A DNA stretch of 38,334 nt from Treponema saccharophilum DSM 2985 (GCF_000255555.1 NZ_AGRW01000028.1:1-38334), one strand, 5' to 3'. Counted from the first letter of the stretch, positions 1 through 7,917 are shown. Program-made: numbers and translations. The notes: generated by a model not told the origin, from the letters alone.

Positions 1-8
1 GCTTGTTC

Positions 9-407
9 ATTTTCGAGTTCCGAGTTCGGCTTTGTAGGAGCAAGCGTGTGCCGGTGCGCGTGGCGCACCTTCCGTGCCGTTGGGCGGGGGTGCAGGCCGT
101 TTTCGCGTTCTAAGTTCGGCTTTGTAGGAGCAAGCGTGCGCCGGTGCGCGTGGCTCACCTTCCGTGCCGTGGGGCGGCGGGTGCAGGCCGTTTTCGCGTT
201 CTAAGCTTGGCTTTGTAGGAGCAAGCGTGTGCCGGTGCGCGTGGCGCACCTTCCGTGCCGTTGGGCGGGGGTGCAGGTCGTTTTCGCGTTCTGAGTTCGG
301 CTTTGTTGGAGCAAGCGTGTGCCGGTGCGCGTGGCGCACCTTCCGTGCCGGGGGCGGCGGGTGCAGGCCGTTTTCGCGTTCTGAGTTCGGCTTTGTTGGG
401 GTGGCGG
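9..407. repeat. 90-bp tandem repeat array with internal hairpin
   Basis: Contiguous units of 90-91 bp recur with the marker gttcggc (gcttggc in one unit) at 24, 114, 205, 295 and 385, giving four full units and partial ends. Each unit contains GGTGCGC-gtg-GCGCACC, a 7-bp hairpin (53-69 in the first unit; one arm mismatch in the second). A further copy lies at 38222-38310, where the loop is changed but the stem is kept. Several frames stay open across the array, which I read as a product of the repeat rather than coding. Units abut without spacers, so this is not a CRISPR. From 408 to 529 I see only a short AT-richer leader for cheR, with a possible -10 box TACAAT at 505-510. Confidence 0.9.
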
Positions 408-529
408 CTGGTTATTTGATTTTTTTGCGTTATAAGATTTGTTTTGCCGTGGGGCGGAAAAGGCTGCGGTTTCGTGTATTGGGGAGGTGGAAGCCAAAAA
501 AATTTACAATTTTGTTTTAAGGGTGTATA

Positions 530-1354
530 ATGGCGTCTATGGCAGATTTATTAACAGATGCGGAATTCGACATGTTCCGCAAGGTCATCTACGATGAATC
601 AGGGATAACGTTTTCATCGACGAACCGCTCAATCCTCGACAGCAGGCTAAAGGAAAAACTTCGCGAAAAGCAGTTGACCTCGGTGCAGGAATACTATCGT
701 CTCATAACGTCCAATAAAGAAGAAATGAAGATAATGCTGGATTCTGTGACGACGAACCTTACCCGGTTCTTCAGAAACCAGCCTCATTTCGACGCGCTTG
801 TTCATTATGTGATTCCTCATATCATCGAGCGAAAGAAGAAGACGGGCGATTCTGTGATAAAGATTTGGAGCGCCGGATGCTCGACGGGCGAGGAGCCGTA
901 TACGATTGCGATGATTCTCGCGGACATCCTTCCCGCGGGATTCCGATTTCAGATTACGGCGTCCGATATTTCGCTCAAGTCGCTGATGGTCGGGCAGCAG
1001 GGGTTCTATCCCGAATCGCGCATCGCCGGCATTCCCCAGAAGTACCTCGACAAGTATTTCATCAAGAGCGACAAGGGCTATCAGGTCAAGAGCGATTTGA
1101 TGGCGACTATAAAATTCGATTATCACAACCTCCGCAACGATTCGGGGGCAAGAAATCTGGACGTGGTTTTCTGCCGCAACGTCCTCATATATTTTGACGA
1201 GGCTGCCCAAAAGTCTACGATTGACCGCTTCTGGAATTCGATGGGAGCGCAGTCGTATCTGTTCATCGGGCATTCCGAGTCGCTTTTTGGCATGGACACG
1301 AAATTCGAGTTCCTGAAAACCGATTGGGCGTGTCTGTACCAAAAGAATATCTAG
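530..1354 (+). CDS. cheR: Chemotaxis protein methyltransferase CheR
   Basis: This enzyme uses S-adenosylmethionine to methylate glutamates on chemoreceptors in the cytoplasm, setting adaptation. The 274-residue length is normal for the family. A helical N-terminal domain (about residues 8-70) is followed by the NLTRFFRN segment near 76-83, the SAM-binding loop with SAGCSTGEEPY near 114-124, and the CRNVLIYFD motif near 212-221. The start at 530 is chosen because TAAGG lies six bases upstream; an in-frame ATG at 539 is too far from it. The gene is 15 bp ahead of cheB, so the two opposing adaptation enzymes are probably co-transcribed. No cheA, cheW or receptor gene is nearby. Identification is secure. 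Confidence 0.95.
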   Translation: MASMADLLTDAEFDMFRKVIYDESGITFSSTNRSILDSRLKEKLREKQLTSVQEYYRLITSNKEEMKIMLDSVTTNLTRFFRNQPHFDALVHYVIPHIIERKKKTGDSVIKIWSAGCSTGEEPYTIAMILADILPAGFRFQITASDISLKSLMVGQQGFYPESRIAGIPQKYLDKYFIKSDKGYQVKSDLMATIKFDYHNLRNDSGARNLDVVFCRNVLIYFDEAAQKSTIDRFWNSMGAQSYLFIGHSESLFGMDTKFEFLKTDWACLYQKNI

Positions 1355-1369
1355 TTTGGGAGTTTTGTT

Positions 1370-2572
1370 ATGGAAGATATTTCAGTTCTCATTTGTGATG
1401 ACTCTGCTTTGATGAGGAATTTGATTTCCCGCATAATCGATGGGACTGAGGGAATGAAGGTTGTCGGAAAGGCGATGAACGGGCAGTTCCTTATAGAGAA
1501 GATTCCGCTTCTCAATCCCGATGTCATCGTGCTCGACATCGAGATGCCTGTAATGAACGGAATCGAATTCCTCAAGTACAGGCGCGAGCATAATATCGAC
1601 ATCCCCGTAATCATTTTGTCTTCCATCGCCGAGCGCGGAGCCGCCGTCACTATGCAGTGCCTTGAGCTTGGCGCGAGCGATTTCATCACGAAGCCGAACG
1701 GTTCCGTCTCCGCCGACATCAATTCCGTCGCTGACAGGCTTACGGAGCTGATTTCCTCTTACGGCGGTCAGTATGCCAGAAGGAAGGGCAGGACCGTCCA
1801 GTCGTCCGATTTCTTCTCCCACCTCGCCAACGAGCGCGCGATGACGCGAAAGCTCCAGTCTGCCATGGGAACCGACGCCGCGAACAAATTCCTCGCGTCG
1901 GAGCGGGAAAGAAGGGAGAAACCCCGCTTTGAGGCGGCGCCAGCCGCGCAGAAAGGACCCGCGACGATTAATCCGTTGCGCGAGCCCGGCAGAATCGAGG
2001 CGATTGCGATAGGAATCTCGACGGGCGGGCCGAACGCGCTGAGGGAAGTTTTCAAGAACATAGACCCGAACTTGAAGCAGCCGATTTTTGTCGTCCAGCA
2101 TATGCCGGCGGGATTCACGAAGGAATTCGCGAATTCGCTCGACAAAATATGCCCGCTGTCCGTCAAGGAGGCGGAGGAGGGCGACGCGGTGGAGGAAGGT
2201 CACATATATATCGCGCCGGGAAATTTCCACATTCTCGTCGGAACGGGAAATTTCGGGCGGAAGACGGTTCATCTGTCGCAGGAGCCGCAGCGGAACGGCC
2301 ATCGCCCGTCGGCCGACGTCCTTTTCGAGTCGATGGCAAAAGTGTACCAGAACAAATGCCTCGGCGTCATAATGACGGGAATGGGAAAAGATGGGGCCGC
2401 CGAGCTTGCCGAGATGAGGAAGCAGGGCGCGTGGACGCTCGGACAGGACGAGAAATCGGCAATCGTGTACGGAATGCCGAAAGCCGCGTTCGAGCTTGGC
2501 GCGGTGCAGCGTCAGGTCAGCCTTGAGCAGATGGCGTCGGAGATATCAAAGCTCGCCAAAGAGCACGCATAA
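1370..2572 (+). CDS. cheB: Chemotaxis response regulator protein-glutamate methylesterase CheB
   Basis: CheB removes receptor methyl groups and deamidates receptor glutamines, and is switched on by phosphorylation from CheA. The N-terminal receiver (about 1-125) has the acidic pair D10/D11, phosphoacceptor D56 in LDIEMPVMNG, and the lysine of FITKP. A linker of about 75 residues leads to the catalytic domain, where GISTGGPNAL (about 214-223) holds the nucleophilic Ser, VQHMPAG the catalytic His, and MTGMGKDGA the catalytic Asp. The 400-residue length is slightly above average because of the linker. GGGAG at 1357-1361 precedes the start. A strong intrinsic terminator follows, so cheR-cheB looks like a complete two-gene unit. 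Confidence 0.96.
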   Translation: MEDISVLICDDSALMRNLISRIIDGTEGMKVVGKAMNGQFLIEKIPLLNPDVIVLDIEMPVMNGIEFLKYRREHNIDIPVIILSSIAERGAAVTMQCLELGASDFITKPNGSVSADINSVADRLTELISSYGGQYARRKGRTVQSSDFFSHLANERAMTRKLQSAMGTDAANKFLASERERREKPRFEAAPAAQKGPATINPLREPGRIEAIAIGISTGGPNALREVFKNIDPNLKQPIFVVQHMPAGFTKEFANSLDKICPLSVKEAEEGDAVEEGHIYIAPGNFHILVGTGNFGRKTVHLSQEPQRNGHRPSADVLFESMAKVYQNKCLGVIMTGMGKDGAAELAEMRKQGAWTLGQDEKSAIVYGMPKAAFELGAVQRQVSLEQMASEISKLAKEHA

Positions 2573-2654
2573 AAAAGCTGAGGCTCTGTCCGGATTTTCG
2601 GCGGATGTATGACAGGAAAATAAATCAGCCGTTTTTGCAGGCAGGGACAGACGG

Positions 2655-2693
2655 AAAGCCGCCGGGGGAAGTTTCCTTCGGCGGCTTTTTTTT
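2655..2693 (+). terminator. Intrinsic terminator after cheB
   Basis: AGCCGCCG at 2657-2664 pairs perfectly with CGGCGGCT at 2679-2686, and a run of T follows. A flanking A-run also pairs with it. It lies about 80 bp after the cheB stop codon. Confidence 0.9.
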
Positions 2694-2760
2694 GTACGCG
2701 CGGGAAACTCGGCCGGGGTGGCCTGATTTTGGTGTCGGTGCGTAGCCGAAGCCCGTTCGT

Positions 2761-2812
2761 TGCCATGCAAGAATCGGTCATTTCGACTTTGCTCAATGGC
2801 CGTCTTTGTTTT
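2761..2812 (+). repeat. Dispersed hairpin element, copy A
   Basis: About 50 bp shared nearly base for base with 32953-33003. The core CGGTCATT ... AATGGCCG forms an 8-bp stem with one G-U pair and a 12-nt loop, followed by a T-rich stretch, like an intrinsic terminator read on the plus strand. It sits between the convergent cheB and the small exported-protein gene, 32 bp beyond the latter's stop codon. Confidence 0.8.
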
Positions 2813-2844
2813 AGCATGCTTATTCGCAGCGTCGCCTGATTTTT

Positions 2845-3198
2845 TTATTCCGGCTTTTCGCGTTTCCGAATCCGTATGTATGTCTCGCTGAAATCGGTCA
2901 TGTCGAAAAGATAGGCGTATTCCTCGAGTTTTCCTTTGAACCGTCTGAACCGGAGCTCCAGACGGTGGTTTCGCTCGTCTTTGAAATGCAGCGTGTAGTG
3001 AATCGTCGGCTCGATGACTTCCGGATATTCGATGAATGAGTCCTGGCAGTCAAGGTAAATCCAGCCATCCGGTATCGTGATTTCCTTCCAAACGCGGGAA
3101 TCGATGCCGACGATGCGGAGCGTCCGGTACGGGTAGGCTTCCTTGGCGAATAGCGAGAGGAGAACGGCAGGCAGTATCAGTTTCAGCGTTTTTCTCAT
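2845..3198 (-). CDS. Small exported protein of unknown function
   Basis: I do not recognise a family. The 117-residue product starts with a basic stretch and a hydrophobic segment (MRKTLKLILPAVLLSLF) followed by a plausible signal peptidase I region near AKEAYPY, so it is probably periplasmic. The mature part alternates hydrophobic and charged residues (for example IHYTLHFKD and RLELRFRRF), suggesting a small beta-sheet domain. AGGAGG lies seven bases upstream of the start. It is the last gene of a minus-strand run after the RseC-like gene (28 bp gap), so an envelope role is plausible but unproven. Confidence 0.7.
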   Translation of the reverse strand: MRKTLKLILPAVLLSLFAKEAYPYRTLRIVGIDSRVWKEITIPDGWIYLDCQDSFIEYPEVIEPTIHYTLHFKDERNHRLELRFRRFKGKLEEYAYLFDMTDFSETYIRIRKREKPE

Positions 3199-3226
3199 TG
3201 CGTTCCTCCTTTGTGCGCCGCCTTCG

Positions 3227-3652
3227 TCAGACGGCCTGCATTATTTCGGGCTTCATCAGATGAAGGCTGGAGCGGCTTATCGCGAAAAGGGTAGCCGCCG
3301 ACAAAATCAATGCGGCGACAGCCCCGAGCGCCCTTATTTCCTCCGTGCGGGTTCCAATCTGGATTCCCAGGACATCCTGGGCTATGCGCGGCGCGAAGAA
3401 AAGCCCCGCAATCGAGCATAGTATGGGGATTATGAACGACAGTATTCCCTCGGCGGCGAGAATCGGGGCGGGATATCCTATTTTTACGGTCATGCCGATT
3501 TTGACGTCGATTTTCCGTTTGTTCAGGACGGCGAACGGTTTTCCCTGCTTGAGGCATCCGGACTCGCACGTCTGGCACGCGCCCGTTATGAGGGGGAGCA
3601 CCATGATTTCCCCGTCGTCTATGATTTCCCTGACAATCGCGAAGCTACGCAT
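3227..3652 (-). CDS. RseC/MucC-like SoxR-reducing system protein
   Basis: The 141-residue protein has the layout of the RseC/MucC family: an N-terminal soluble segment with the cysteine cluster CQTCESGC (about 26-33), then two transmembrane helices (about 63-85 and 106-125). Family members modulate the RsxABCDGE/Rnf electron transport complex and, in some bacteria, envelope-stress sigma regulation; no rnf genes are visible here, so its role in this organism is inference. AGGGGG precedes the start, which overlaps the end of the TPR gene by eight bases, indicating coupled translation. The cysteine spacing C-x2-C-x3-C is intact. Confidence 0.75.
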   Translation of the reverse strand: MRSFAIVREIIDDGEIMVLPLITGACQTCESGCLKQGKPFAVLNKRKIDVKIGMTVKIGYPAPILAAEGILSFIIPILCSIAGLFFAPRIAQDVLGIQIGTRTEEIRALGAVAALILSAATLFAISRSSLHLMKPEIMQAV

Positions 3653-4184
3653 TGCTCGCCCCCTTGTTCTGCTTTATGAGCTTCATCTGCTTGATGCAGA
3701 GGTTCATGCCGTCCTTGTTTCCCATCTCCTCGTACGTGTCGCGCAGGTTGTAGAGCGCGTCGTAATAATACGGGTTTATCATCACCGCCTTCTCGAACGC
3801 CTCCGCCGCCAAATCCATCTCGTTCTTGTTGAAGTACAGGACGCCGAACGTGTTCCAGATTCGTGCGTTCATCTCGTTCCTCGTCAGCGCCTCCGCGCAC
3901 AGCTGCATCGCTTCGTCTATGTTCCCCATGTTCATCCGCGTTATCGCCAGCGCGTCCGTGTATGATTCCTCGTCCTCGTCGATGTCGTGCGCCTTCGCGA
4001 ACGAGTCCGCCGCCTCCTTCATCATCCCGCAGTCTCGGAACGTCACCCCGAGATTGAACCAAATCAGATGGTTCAGCGGGTCGAGCGTGAGCGCCCTTTT
4101 CAGGCATTCGATTGCCTCGTCGTAGCTCCCTTTTTCCGCAAGGTGGAGAGCGTTGTTGTTTAGGGTTTCGACAGATTCTTTCAT
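3645..4184 (-). CDS. Tetratricopeptide repeat protein
   Basis: The 179-residue product consists of about four TPR units: one near residues 6-40 (A-KGSYDEAIECLKRALTLDP), then LIWFNLGVTFRD..., RIWNTFGVLYFN... and ALYNLRDTYEEMG. There is no signal peptide, so it is probably cytoplasmic. TPR superhelices bind partner proteins, and no partner can be named from sequence. A very strong GGAGGAGGAG ribosome site supports the start at 4184. It follows the polyprenyl synthase gene by 39 bp and overlaps the RseC-like gene, placing it mid-operon. Confidence 0.85.
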   Translation of the reverse strand: MKESVETLNNNALHLAEKGSYDEAIECLKRALTLDPLNHLIWFNLGVTFRDCGMMKEAADSFAKAHDIDEDEESYTDALAITRMNMGNIDEAMQLCAEALTRNEMNARIWNTFGVLYFNKNEMDLAAEAFEKAVMINPYYYDALYNLRDTYEEMGNKDGMNLCIKQMKLIKQNKGASNA

Positions 4185-4223
4185 GGTACTTCTCCTCCTC
4201 CTTTTTGGCTTCCTGAGCCGGGC

Positions 4224-5279
4224 CTACTTTTTCATCGATGCGAACAGCTTTCCGATGAGAATCGAGGCATTCCCGCCGTCCGTTCCGAACAGCCCCGAGA
4301 GCGCCGCGCTTTTTTCCTCTATCATCGCGTTTCCGGCTTTGCGCGCCTTCTCGATTGCCCCGCTTCCCGCGATGACGGAAATCGCCTCCTCGACGGCGGG
4401 CGAGTCGATTCCCTCGTCGTGCGCCTTCCTGAAAAGTGACGCGAGCTTTTCCGCGTCGCCCGGATTCGATTCGAGGTGGAGGAGCACGGGAAGGCTCTTC
4501 TTTCCCTCGACGATGTCGTCGCCCCGTTTCTTCCCGGGATTCCCCGTCGTCAGGTTCACCACGTCGTCGATTATCTGGAATCCCGTCCCGATGTCCTCCG
4601 CGATTTTTCCGGCTTCGTCGGCCTTCTCCGTTCCCGCCCCGCCGGCGATAATGCCGACCTTCACCGCGAGTCGGGCGAGCGTCCCCGTCTTGTTCCTGAC
4701 CATCGCCTTGTATTCGGCCGCGCTCGGAATCATCTCCGGGTTCCTGTGCCACATGATGTCCATCGCCTGCCCTAGATGCAGCCGCCTGAGCTCCTCCATG
4801 AAAATCCCCGTCAGCGCCGATTTCGTCCCCTCGTCAGCGTCGACTTTCCCCGTGCAGCAGACCGCCTGGAAATAGAGCCAGCTTGCCGCGTTGAGCGCCC
4901 TGTCCAGCCCGAACGCGATGTGCGCCGCCGGCTTTCCCCTGCGCGTGTCCGCCGAATCCTCTATGTCGTCGTGGATGAGGCTCGCCGTGTGCGCGAATTC
5001 GACGAGCGGCGTCAGCTCGTACGCGTTCCCCGTCATTTTTTCGTCGCCGCGCGATGCCATTTCCGCGCAGAGGACGAGCAGGAGCGGCCTCCACCGTTTT
5101 CCGCCGAGCTCGAGCAGGTTCCGCGTCGGTTCCAGAAGCTGCGCGAAGTGGGGCGCGCCTATGCACGCGTCGATGTTCCCGAACGACGATGCGGCCCATT
5201 TTTCGTCCGCGCTTTTCGGAAGGTATCTTCCGAGAACTGATTCTATCTTCTCAAGCCTTGTTTTGAATTCATTGTCCAT
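4224..5279 (-). CDS. Polyprenyl (geranylgeranyl/octaprenyl-type) diphosphate synthase
   Basis: This enzyme condenses isopentenyl diphosphate with allylic diphosphates to make a trans-polyprenyl chain for quinone or carrier lipids; chain length cannot be read from sequence. GGKRWRP near residues 60-66 is the IPP-binding motif. The first aspartate-rich motif HDDIEDSADTRRG lies near 101-113. The second, near 236-240, reads DDVVN instead of the usual DDxxD. The downstream GDDIVEGKKSLP is family-typical. I place the start at 5279 (MDNEFKTRLEK, 351 residues); the reading frame continues upstream, but that stretch contains a TATAAT box (5287-5292) seven bases before this ATG. First gene of the minus-strand operon. 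Confidence 0.88.
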   Translation of the reverse strand: MDNEFKTRLEKIESVLGRYLPKSADEKWAASSFGNIDACIGAPHFAQLLEPTRNLLELGGKRWRPLLLVLCAEMASRGDEKMTGNAYELTPLVEFAHTASLIHDDIEDSADTRRGKPAAHIAFGLDRALNAASWLYFQAVCCTGKVDADEGTKSALTGIFMEELRRLHLGQAMDIMWHRNPEMIPSAAEYKAMVRNKTGTLARLAVKVGIIAGGAGTEKADEAGKIAEDIGTGFQIIDDVVNLTTGNPGKKRGDDIVEGKKSLPVLLHLESNPGDAEKLASLFRKAHDEGIDSPAVEEAISVIAGSGAIEKARKAGNAMIEEKSAALSGLFGTDGGNASILIGKLFASMKK

Positions 5280-5286
5280 GCGTATG

Positions 5287-5292
5287 ATTATA
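5287..5292 (-). promoter_or_regulatory. -10 box directly upstream of the polyprenyl synthase start
   Basis: Perfect TATAAT on the minus strand, ending seven bases before ATG 5279. No Shine-Dalgarno fits in the gap, so the transcript would be leaderless or nearly so. Confidence 0.55.
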
Positions 5293-5366
5293 CAGCAAAT
5301 AGTCCTGTTCGATAACGCCGGGGAATTCTCTCTGGCGGGCATGTTTCTTTGCCCGCCGCGATTTTG

Positions 5367-5372
5367 TATAAT
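5367..5372 (+). promoter_or_regulatory. -10 box directly upstream of the acidic protein start
   Basis: Perfect TATAAT ending seven bases before ATG 5380, with no Shine-Dalgarno between. It forms a divergent pair with the box at 5287-5292. Confidence 0.55.
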
Positions 5373-5379
5373 CGTTTCC

Positions 5380-5772
5380 ATGAATGATGATGAATTTGTT
5401 GCCGAGATATTCCGCCGGATGAAGGCGATGCTTGAGGATGAGCGTGCCGAGTGCGCTTCGAATTCCCGTCTTGGGGAAGAAATTCGCGACGAGATTGTCG
5501 GATGCTACGACGAGGATTTGTCCGCGCTTTCCTCTCTCATGCCGAAAATTTCCGGCGTCGATTCGCTGTTCGGCCTTGATGACGAGGATTTCGCGCTCGC
5601 GCTTTCGCTGATGGAGAACTACGCGGAAAGCTTCGTCGTCGACGGGACGGACAGCCGTGCGCTTTCCGAGACGGAGGAGGAGTATTCTCGCCTCGCCGAC
5701 CTTATTTTCGACATGTACGGTGAATTCGAGGAGGACGACGGGGATGATTTGGAAGCGGACGATGATGACTGA
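5380..5772 (+). CDS. Acidic protein of unknown function
   Basis: A 130-residue protein with no family I recognise. It is strongly acidic, ending in a run of Glu and Asp (EFEEDDGDDLEADDDD). The N-terminal half looks helical (EFVAEIFRRMKAMLEDE) and contains two Cys. There is no signal peptide or membrane segment, so it is cytoplasmic. The start at 5380 sits seven bases after a perfect TATAAT. Its 3' end overlaps the nuclease gene by eight bases, so the two are probably co-translated. The acidic tail could bind a basic partner or mimic DNA, but this is conjecture. Confidence 0.7.
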   Translation: MNDDEFVAEIFRRMKAMLEDERAECASNSRLGEEIRDEIVGCYDEDLSALSSLMPKISGVDSLFGLDDEDFALALSLMENYAESFVVDGTDSRALSETEEEYSRLADLIFDMYGEFEEDDGDDLEADDDD

Positions 5773-6205
5773 ATTCCTCGTCCGTCTTTCCGGATTCGAC
5801 TTTGCCGCGGTCGCGCTTTTCTTTTCCGTCATGGCGCTCACACTGTGCGCCGCCTGCTTCGCCGCGTTCTTTTTTGGCGTGCGGCGCGGGAAAAAGATGA
5901 ATTACGCCGACATAGCGGGCGAGCGGCGCGATGCCGTGAAAAAGTCGCGCGCCATCATCGGCGGGCAGGTCGCCGAGCAGGTGGCGGCGTTCCTTCCGGG
6001 GTTCCCGTGCAATCCGGGGGACGTCAGGTTCGTCGGGAAACCGGTCGATTTCGTCGGCTTTCCCGGCGCGTCCGAGGGAAAGCCGATTGAGGAAGTGCTG
6101 ATAATCGAGGTGAAGACGGGAAAATCGCAGCTCACGCAGCGCGAGAAGGAAATCCGCGCCGCCGTGGAGTCCGGGCGCGTCCGCTACGTCGTCTACCGCC
6201 CCTGA
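5765..6205 (+). CDS. Membrane-anchored Holliday-junction-resolvase-related nuclease
   Basis: The 146-residue protein has one N-terminal transmembrane helix (about 12-37, VALFFSVMALTLCAACFAAF) followed by a soluble domain resembling the family described as related to archaeal Holliday junction resolvases (Endonuc_Holl). The nuclease fold signature is KPVDFVGF followed by VLIIEVKTGKSQL (D ... E-x-K), then a C-terminal RYVVYR strand. Substrate and role of the family are poorly known, so DNA cleavage is inferred. Start 5765 or the adjacent ATG at 5762 both overlap the upstream stop; a further in-frame ATG at 5744 with GGAGG upstream is possible. The 3' end overlaps the convergent GGDEF/EAL gene by 13 bases. 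Confidence 0.75.
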   Translation: MTEFLVRLSGFDFAAVALFFSVMALTLCAACFAAFFFGVRRGKKMNYADIAGERRDAVKKSRAIIGGQVAEQVAAFLPGFPCNPGDVRFVGKPVDFVGFPGASEGKPIEEVLIIEVKTGKSQLTQREKEIRAAVESGRVRYVVYRP

Positions 6206-7905
6206 GTGTCCCGGAATATGTTCTCGCAGTCCTCTTTCGTCATCGGCTTGCCTTTGAGGAATCCCTGGACGACGCGGCATTTTATCTTCCGCAGGACGGA
6301 AAGCTGCTCCTCGTTTTCGACGCCCTCGGCAATCGTGTCGAGCCCCATTTTCGAGACGAGCGACACGATTGTGTCCGTTATGTCCGCCTCGAACCCGAGG
6401 TTGCCGATGTTCGAGATGAACGACTTGTCGATTTTGAGCGCCGTTATCGGAAGCTTCTGCAGGTAGCTCAGGCTGGAGTATCCCGTCCCGAAATCGTCGA
6501 GCGAAATGCCGATTCCCATCGCGCGCACCTGCGACAGCGTCCCGAGAATCTCCTCCTTGTTGTCGATGAACACGCCCTCCGTTATCTCTATTTCGAGGTT
6601 TTTCGTCGGAATCTGGTACTGCTCGATGAAATTCGACAGGTCGAAGATGAACGTCGGCTTTTTGAGCTGGACGGGCGAGACGTTCACGCTCATTATCCCG
6701 TCGAAGCCGTAGTCGTCTATCCATTCGCGGAGGGATTTGAGCGCCATCTCCATTACCCACTCGCCGAGCGGGACCATAAGGCGCGTCTCCTCCGCGATGG
6801 GGATGAACTGCTCCGGGGAAATCCAGCCGAGCGACTCGTCGTGCCACCTGAGCAGCGCCTCGAACCCGCGCAGCTTCCCCGTCGCTATGTCGTATTGCGG
6901 CTGGTAGTACTGCCTGAAATCGCTCTGGAACGCGTTCTTCCCGTATGCGTCGTTGAGCTTGTTCTGTATGGAGAGCTTTTTCATGAACCGGTCCTGCATG
7001 ACGTTCTGGAAAATGCCGACCCTGTTCTTCCCGTGCTTCTTCGAGTCGAGCATCGCCATGTCCGTGTACCGCAAAAGCTTCTCGAAATCGGTGCCGTCGT
7101 CGGGGTAGACCGCAATTCCCGCGGAGAATTCCACTCCGCGCTCGTTGAAAAGCTCGAGGATGAGGTTCCCCATATTGAGCGCGGTCCCGTGCGACTCGAT
7201 TTTGTTCATCATGATGATGAATTCGTCGCTCCCGAACCGGTAGGCGCGCATGTCCTCCGTCTCGATTTTCTTGAGGATTTCCGCCGCCTTCACAATCAGC
7301 TCGTCGCCCGCCGAATGCCCGCGCGAGTCGTTTATTATCTTCATGTCGTCTAGGTCGGCGAGCATTATCCCGAATTTCTGCCCGAGCGACGATGCCTTCG
7401 ACGCCCATTCGAGGAAGTCCGACTCGAATTTCTTCCTTCCGAGAAGCCCCGTCATCATGTCGTGGAACGCGTTGAATTCAAGCTTCTCGCTCAAATCCTT
7501 GAGCTTCCTGTTCTGCTCGGCAAGGCGCTCCTCGAATTTCTTGTCGTCGTCAACGTTTATGAACGTCACCGAAAAGAGCGCGTCCTCGATTTTGTCGATT
7601 ATCAGCTTGAACCAATGCCCGCATATTTTTGAGCGGAACGTTTTCTCTATCGGAATTCCTGTTTCCATGACAGTCTCGACAAGCTCGATGAGCCTGCTCG
7701 ACAGAGGCTCGTTTTCCTTGTATGAGGACAGCTTATCGAAGCAGTTGTCCTCGCCGAAAAATCGCCTGAACGATTCGTTCATAAAAACGACCGAGAAATC
7801 ATTGCGTGTGGCCCCGCTCTTCGCTTTTTGTGGCAATGGCTCCAAAACGAGGATTGGGGATGAGAGCTTTTCAAGCACGAGCCTGAATCCGTCCGTTGAA
7901 AACAT
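6193..7905 (-). CDS. PAS-GGDEF-EAL protein, probable c-di-GMP phosphodiesterase
   Basis: A 570-residue soluble protein. Residues about 1-145 form a PAS-like sensor, then a coiled linker (FEERLAEQNRKLKDLSEKLE), a GGDEF domain (about 155-305) and an EAL domain (about 320-565). The diguanylate cyclase site reads FGSDEF, so the second Gly of GGDEF is Ser and cyclase activity is doubtful. The EAL domain keeps EALLRW, VNVSP, EITEG, DDFGTGYSS, the Lys of ALKIDKS, and EGVEN, so c-di-GMP hydrolysis is likely. The start at 7905 lies six bases after a TAAACT box. No partner gene is in the same operon. It converges on and overlaps the nuclease gene. Confidence 0.92.
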   Translation of the reverse strand: MFSTDGFRLVLEKLSSPILVLEPLPQKAKSGATRNDFSVVFMNESFRRFFGEDNCFDKLSSYKENEPLSSRLIELVETVMETGIPIEKTFRSKICGHWFKLIIDKIEDALFSVTFINVDDDKKFEERLAEQNRKLKDLSEKLEFNAFHDMMTGLLGRKKFESDFLEWASKASSLGQKFGIMLADLDDMKIINDSRGHSAGDELIVKAAEILKKIETEDMRAYRFGSDEFIIMMNKIESHGTALNMGNLILELFNERGVEFSAGIAVYPDDGTDFEKLLRYTDMAMLDSKKHGKNRVGIFQNVMQDRFMKKLSIQNKLNDAYGKNAFQSDFRQYYQPQYDIATGKLRGFEALLRWHDESLGWISPEQFIPIAEETRLMVPLGEWVMEMALKSLREWIDDYGFDGIMSVNVSPVQLKKPTFIFDLSNFIEQYQIPTKNLEIEITEGVFIDNKEEILGTLSQVRAMGIGISLDDFGTGYSSLSYLQKLPITALKIDKSFISNIGNLGFEADITDTIVSLVSKMGLDTIAEGVENEEQLSVLRKIKCRVVQGFLKGKPMTKEDCENIFRDTQGR

Positions 7906-7911
7906 TCCAAT

Positions 7912-7917
7912 AGTTTA
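7912..7917 (-). promoter_or_regulatory. Extended -10 box upstream of the GGDEF/EAL gene
   Basis: Minus-strand TGGTAAACT gives an extended -10 (TGn plus TAAACT) ending six bases before ATG 7905, with no Shine-Dalgarno. Confidence 0.4.

Noticed and set aside
9-407. CRISPR array, integron attC cluster, or a coding gene in the first 400 bp
   Set aside because: Units abut without unique spacers, there are no cassettes between them, and open frames exist in several phases because the repeat lacks stops; the palindromic unit is not protein-like.
3619-4752. 377-residue Arg/Gly-rich open frame on the minus strand
   Set aside because: It shadows the TPR and prenyl synthase genes, which have motifs and ribosome sites; composition is typical of an out-of-phase GC-rich frame.
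5702-7408. 568-residue Arg-rich minus-strand open frame
   Set aside because: Out-of-phase shadow of the GGDEF/EAL gene, whose motifs are unambiguous.
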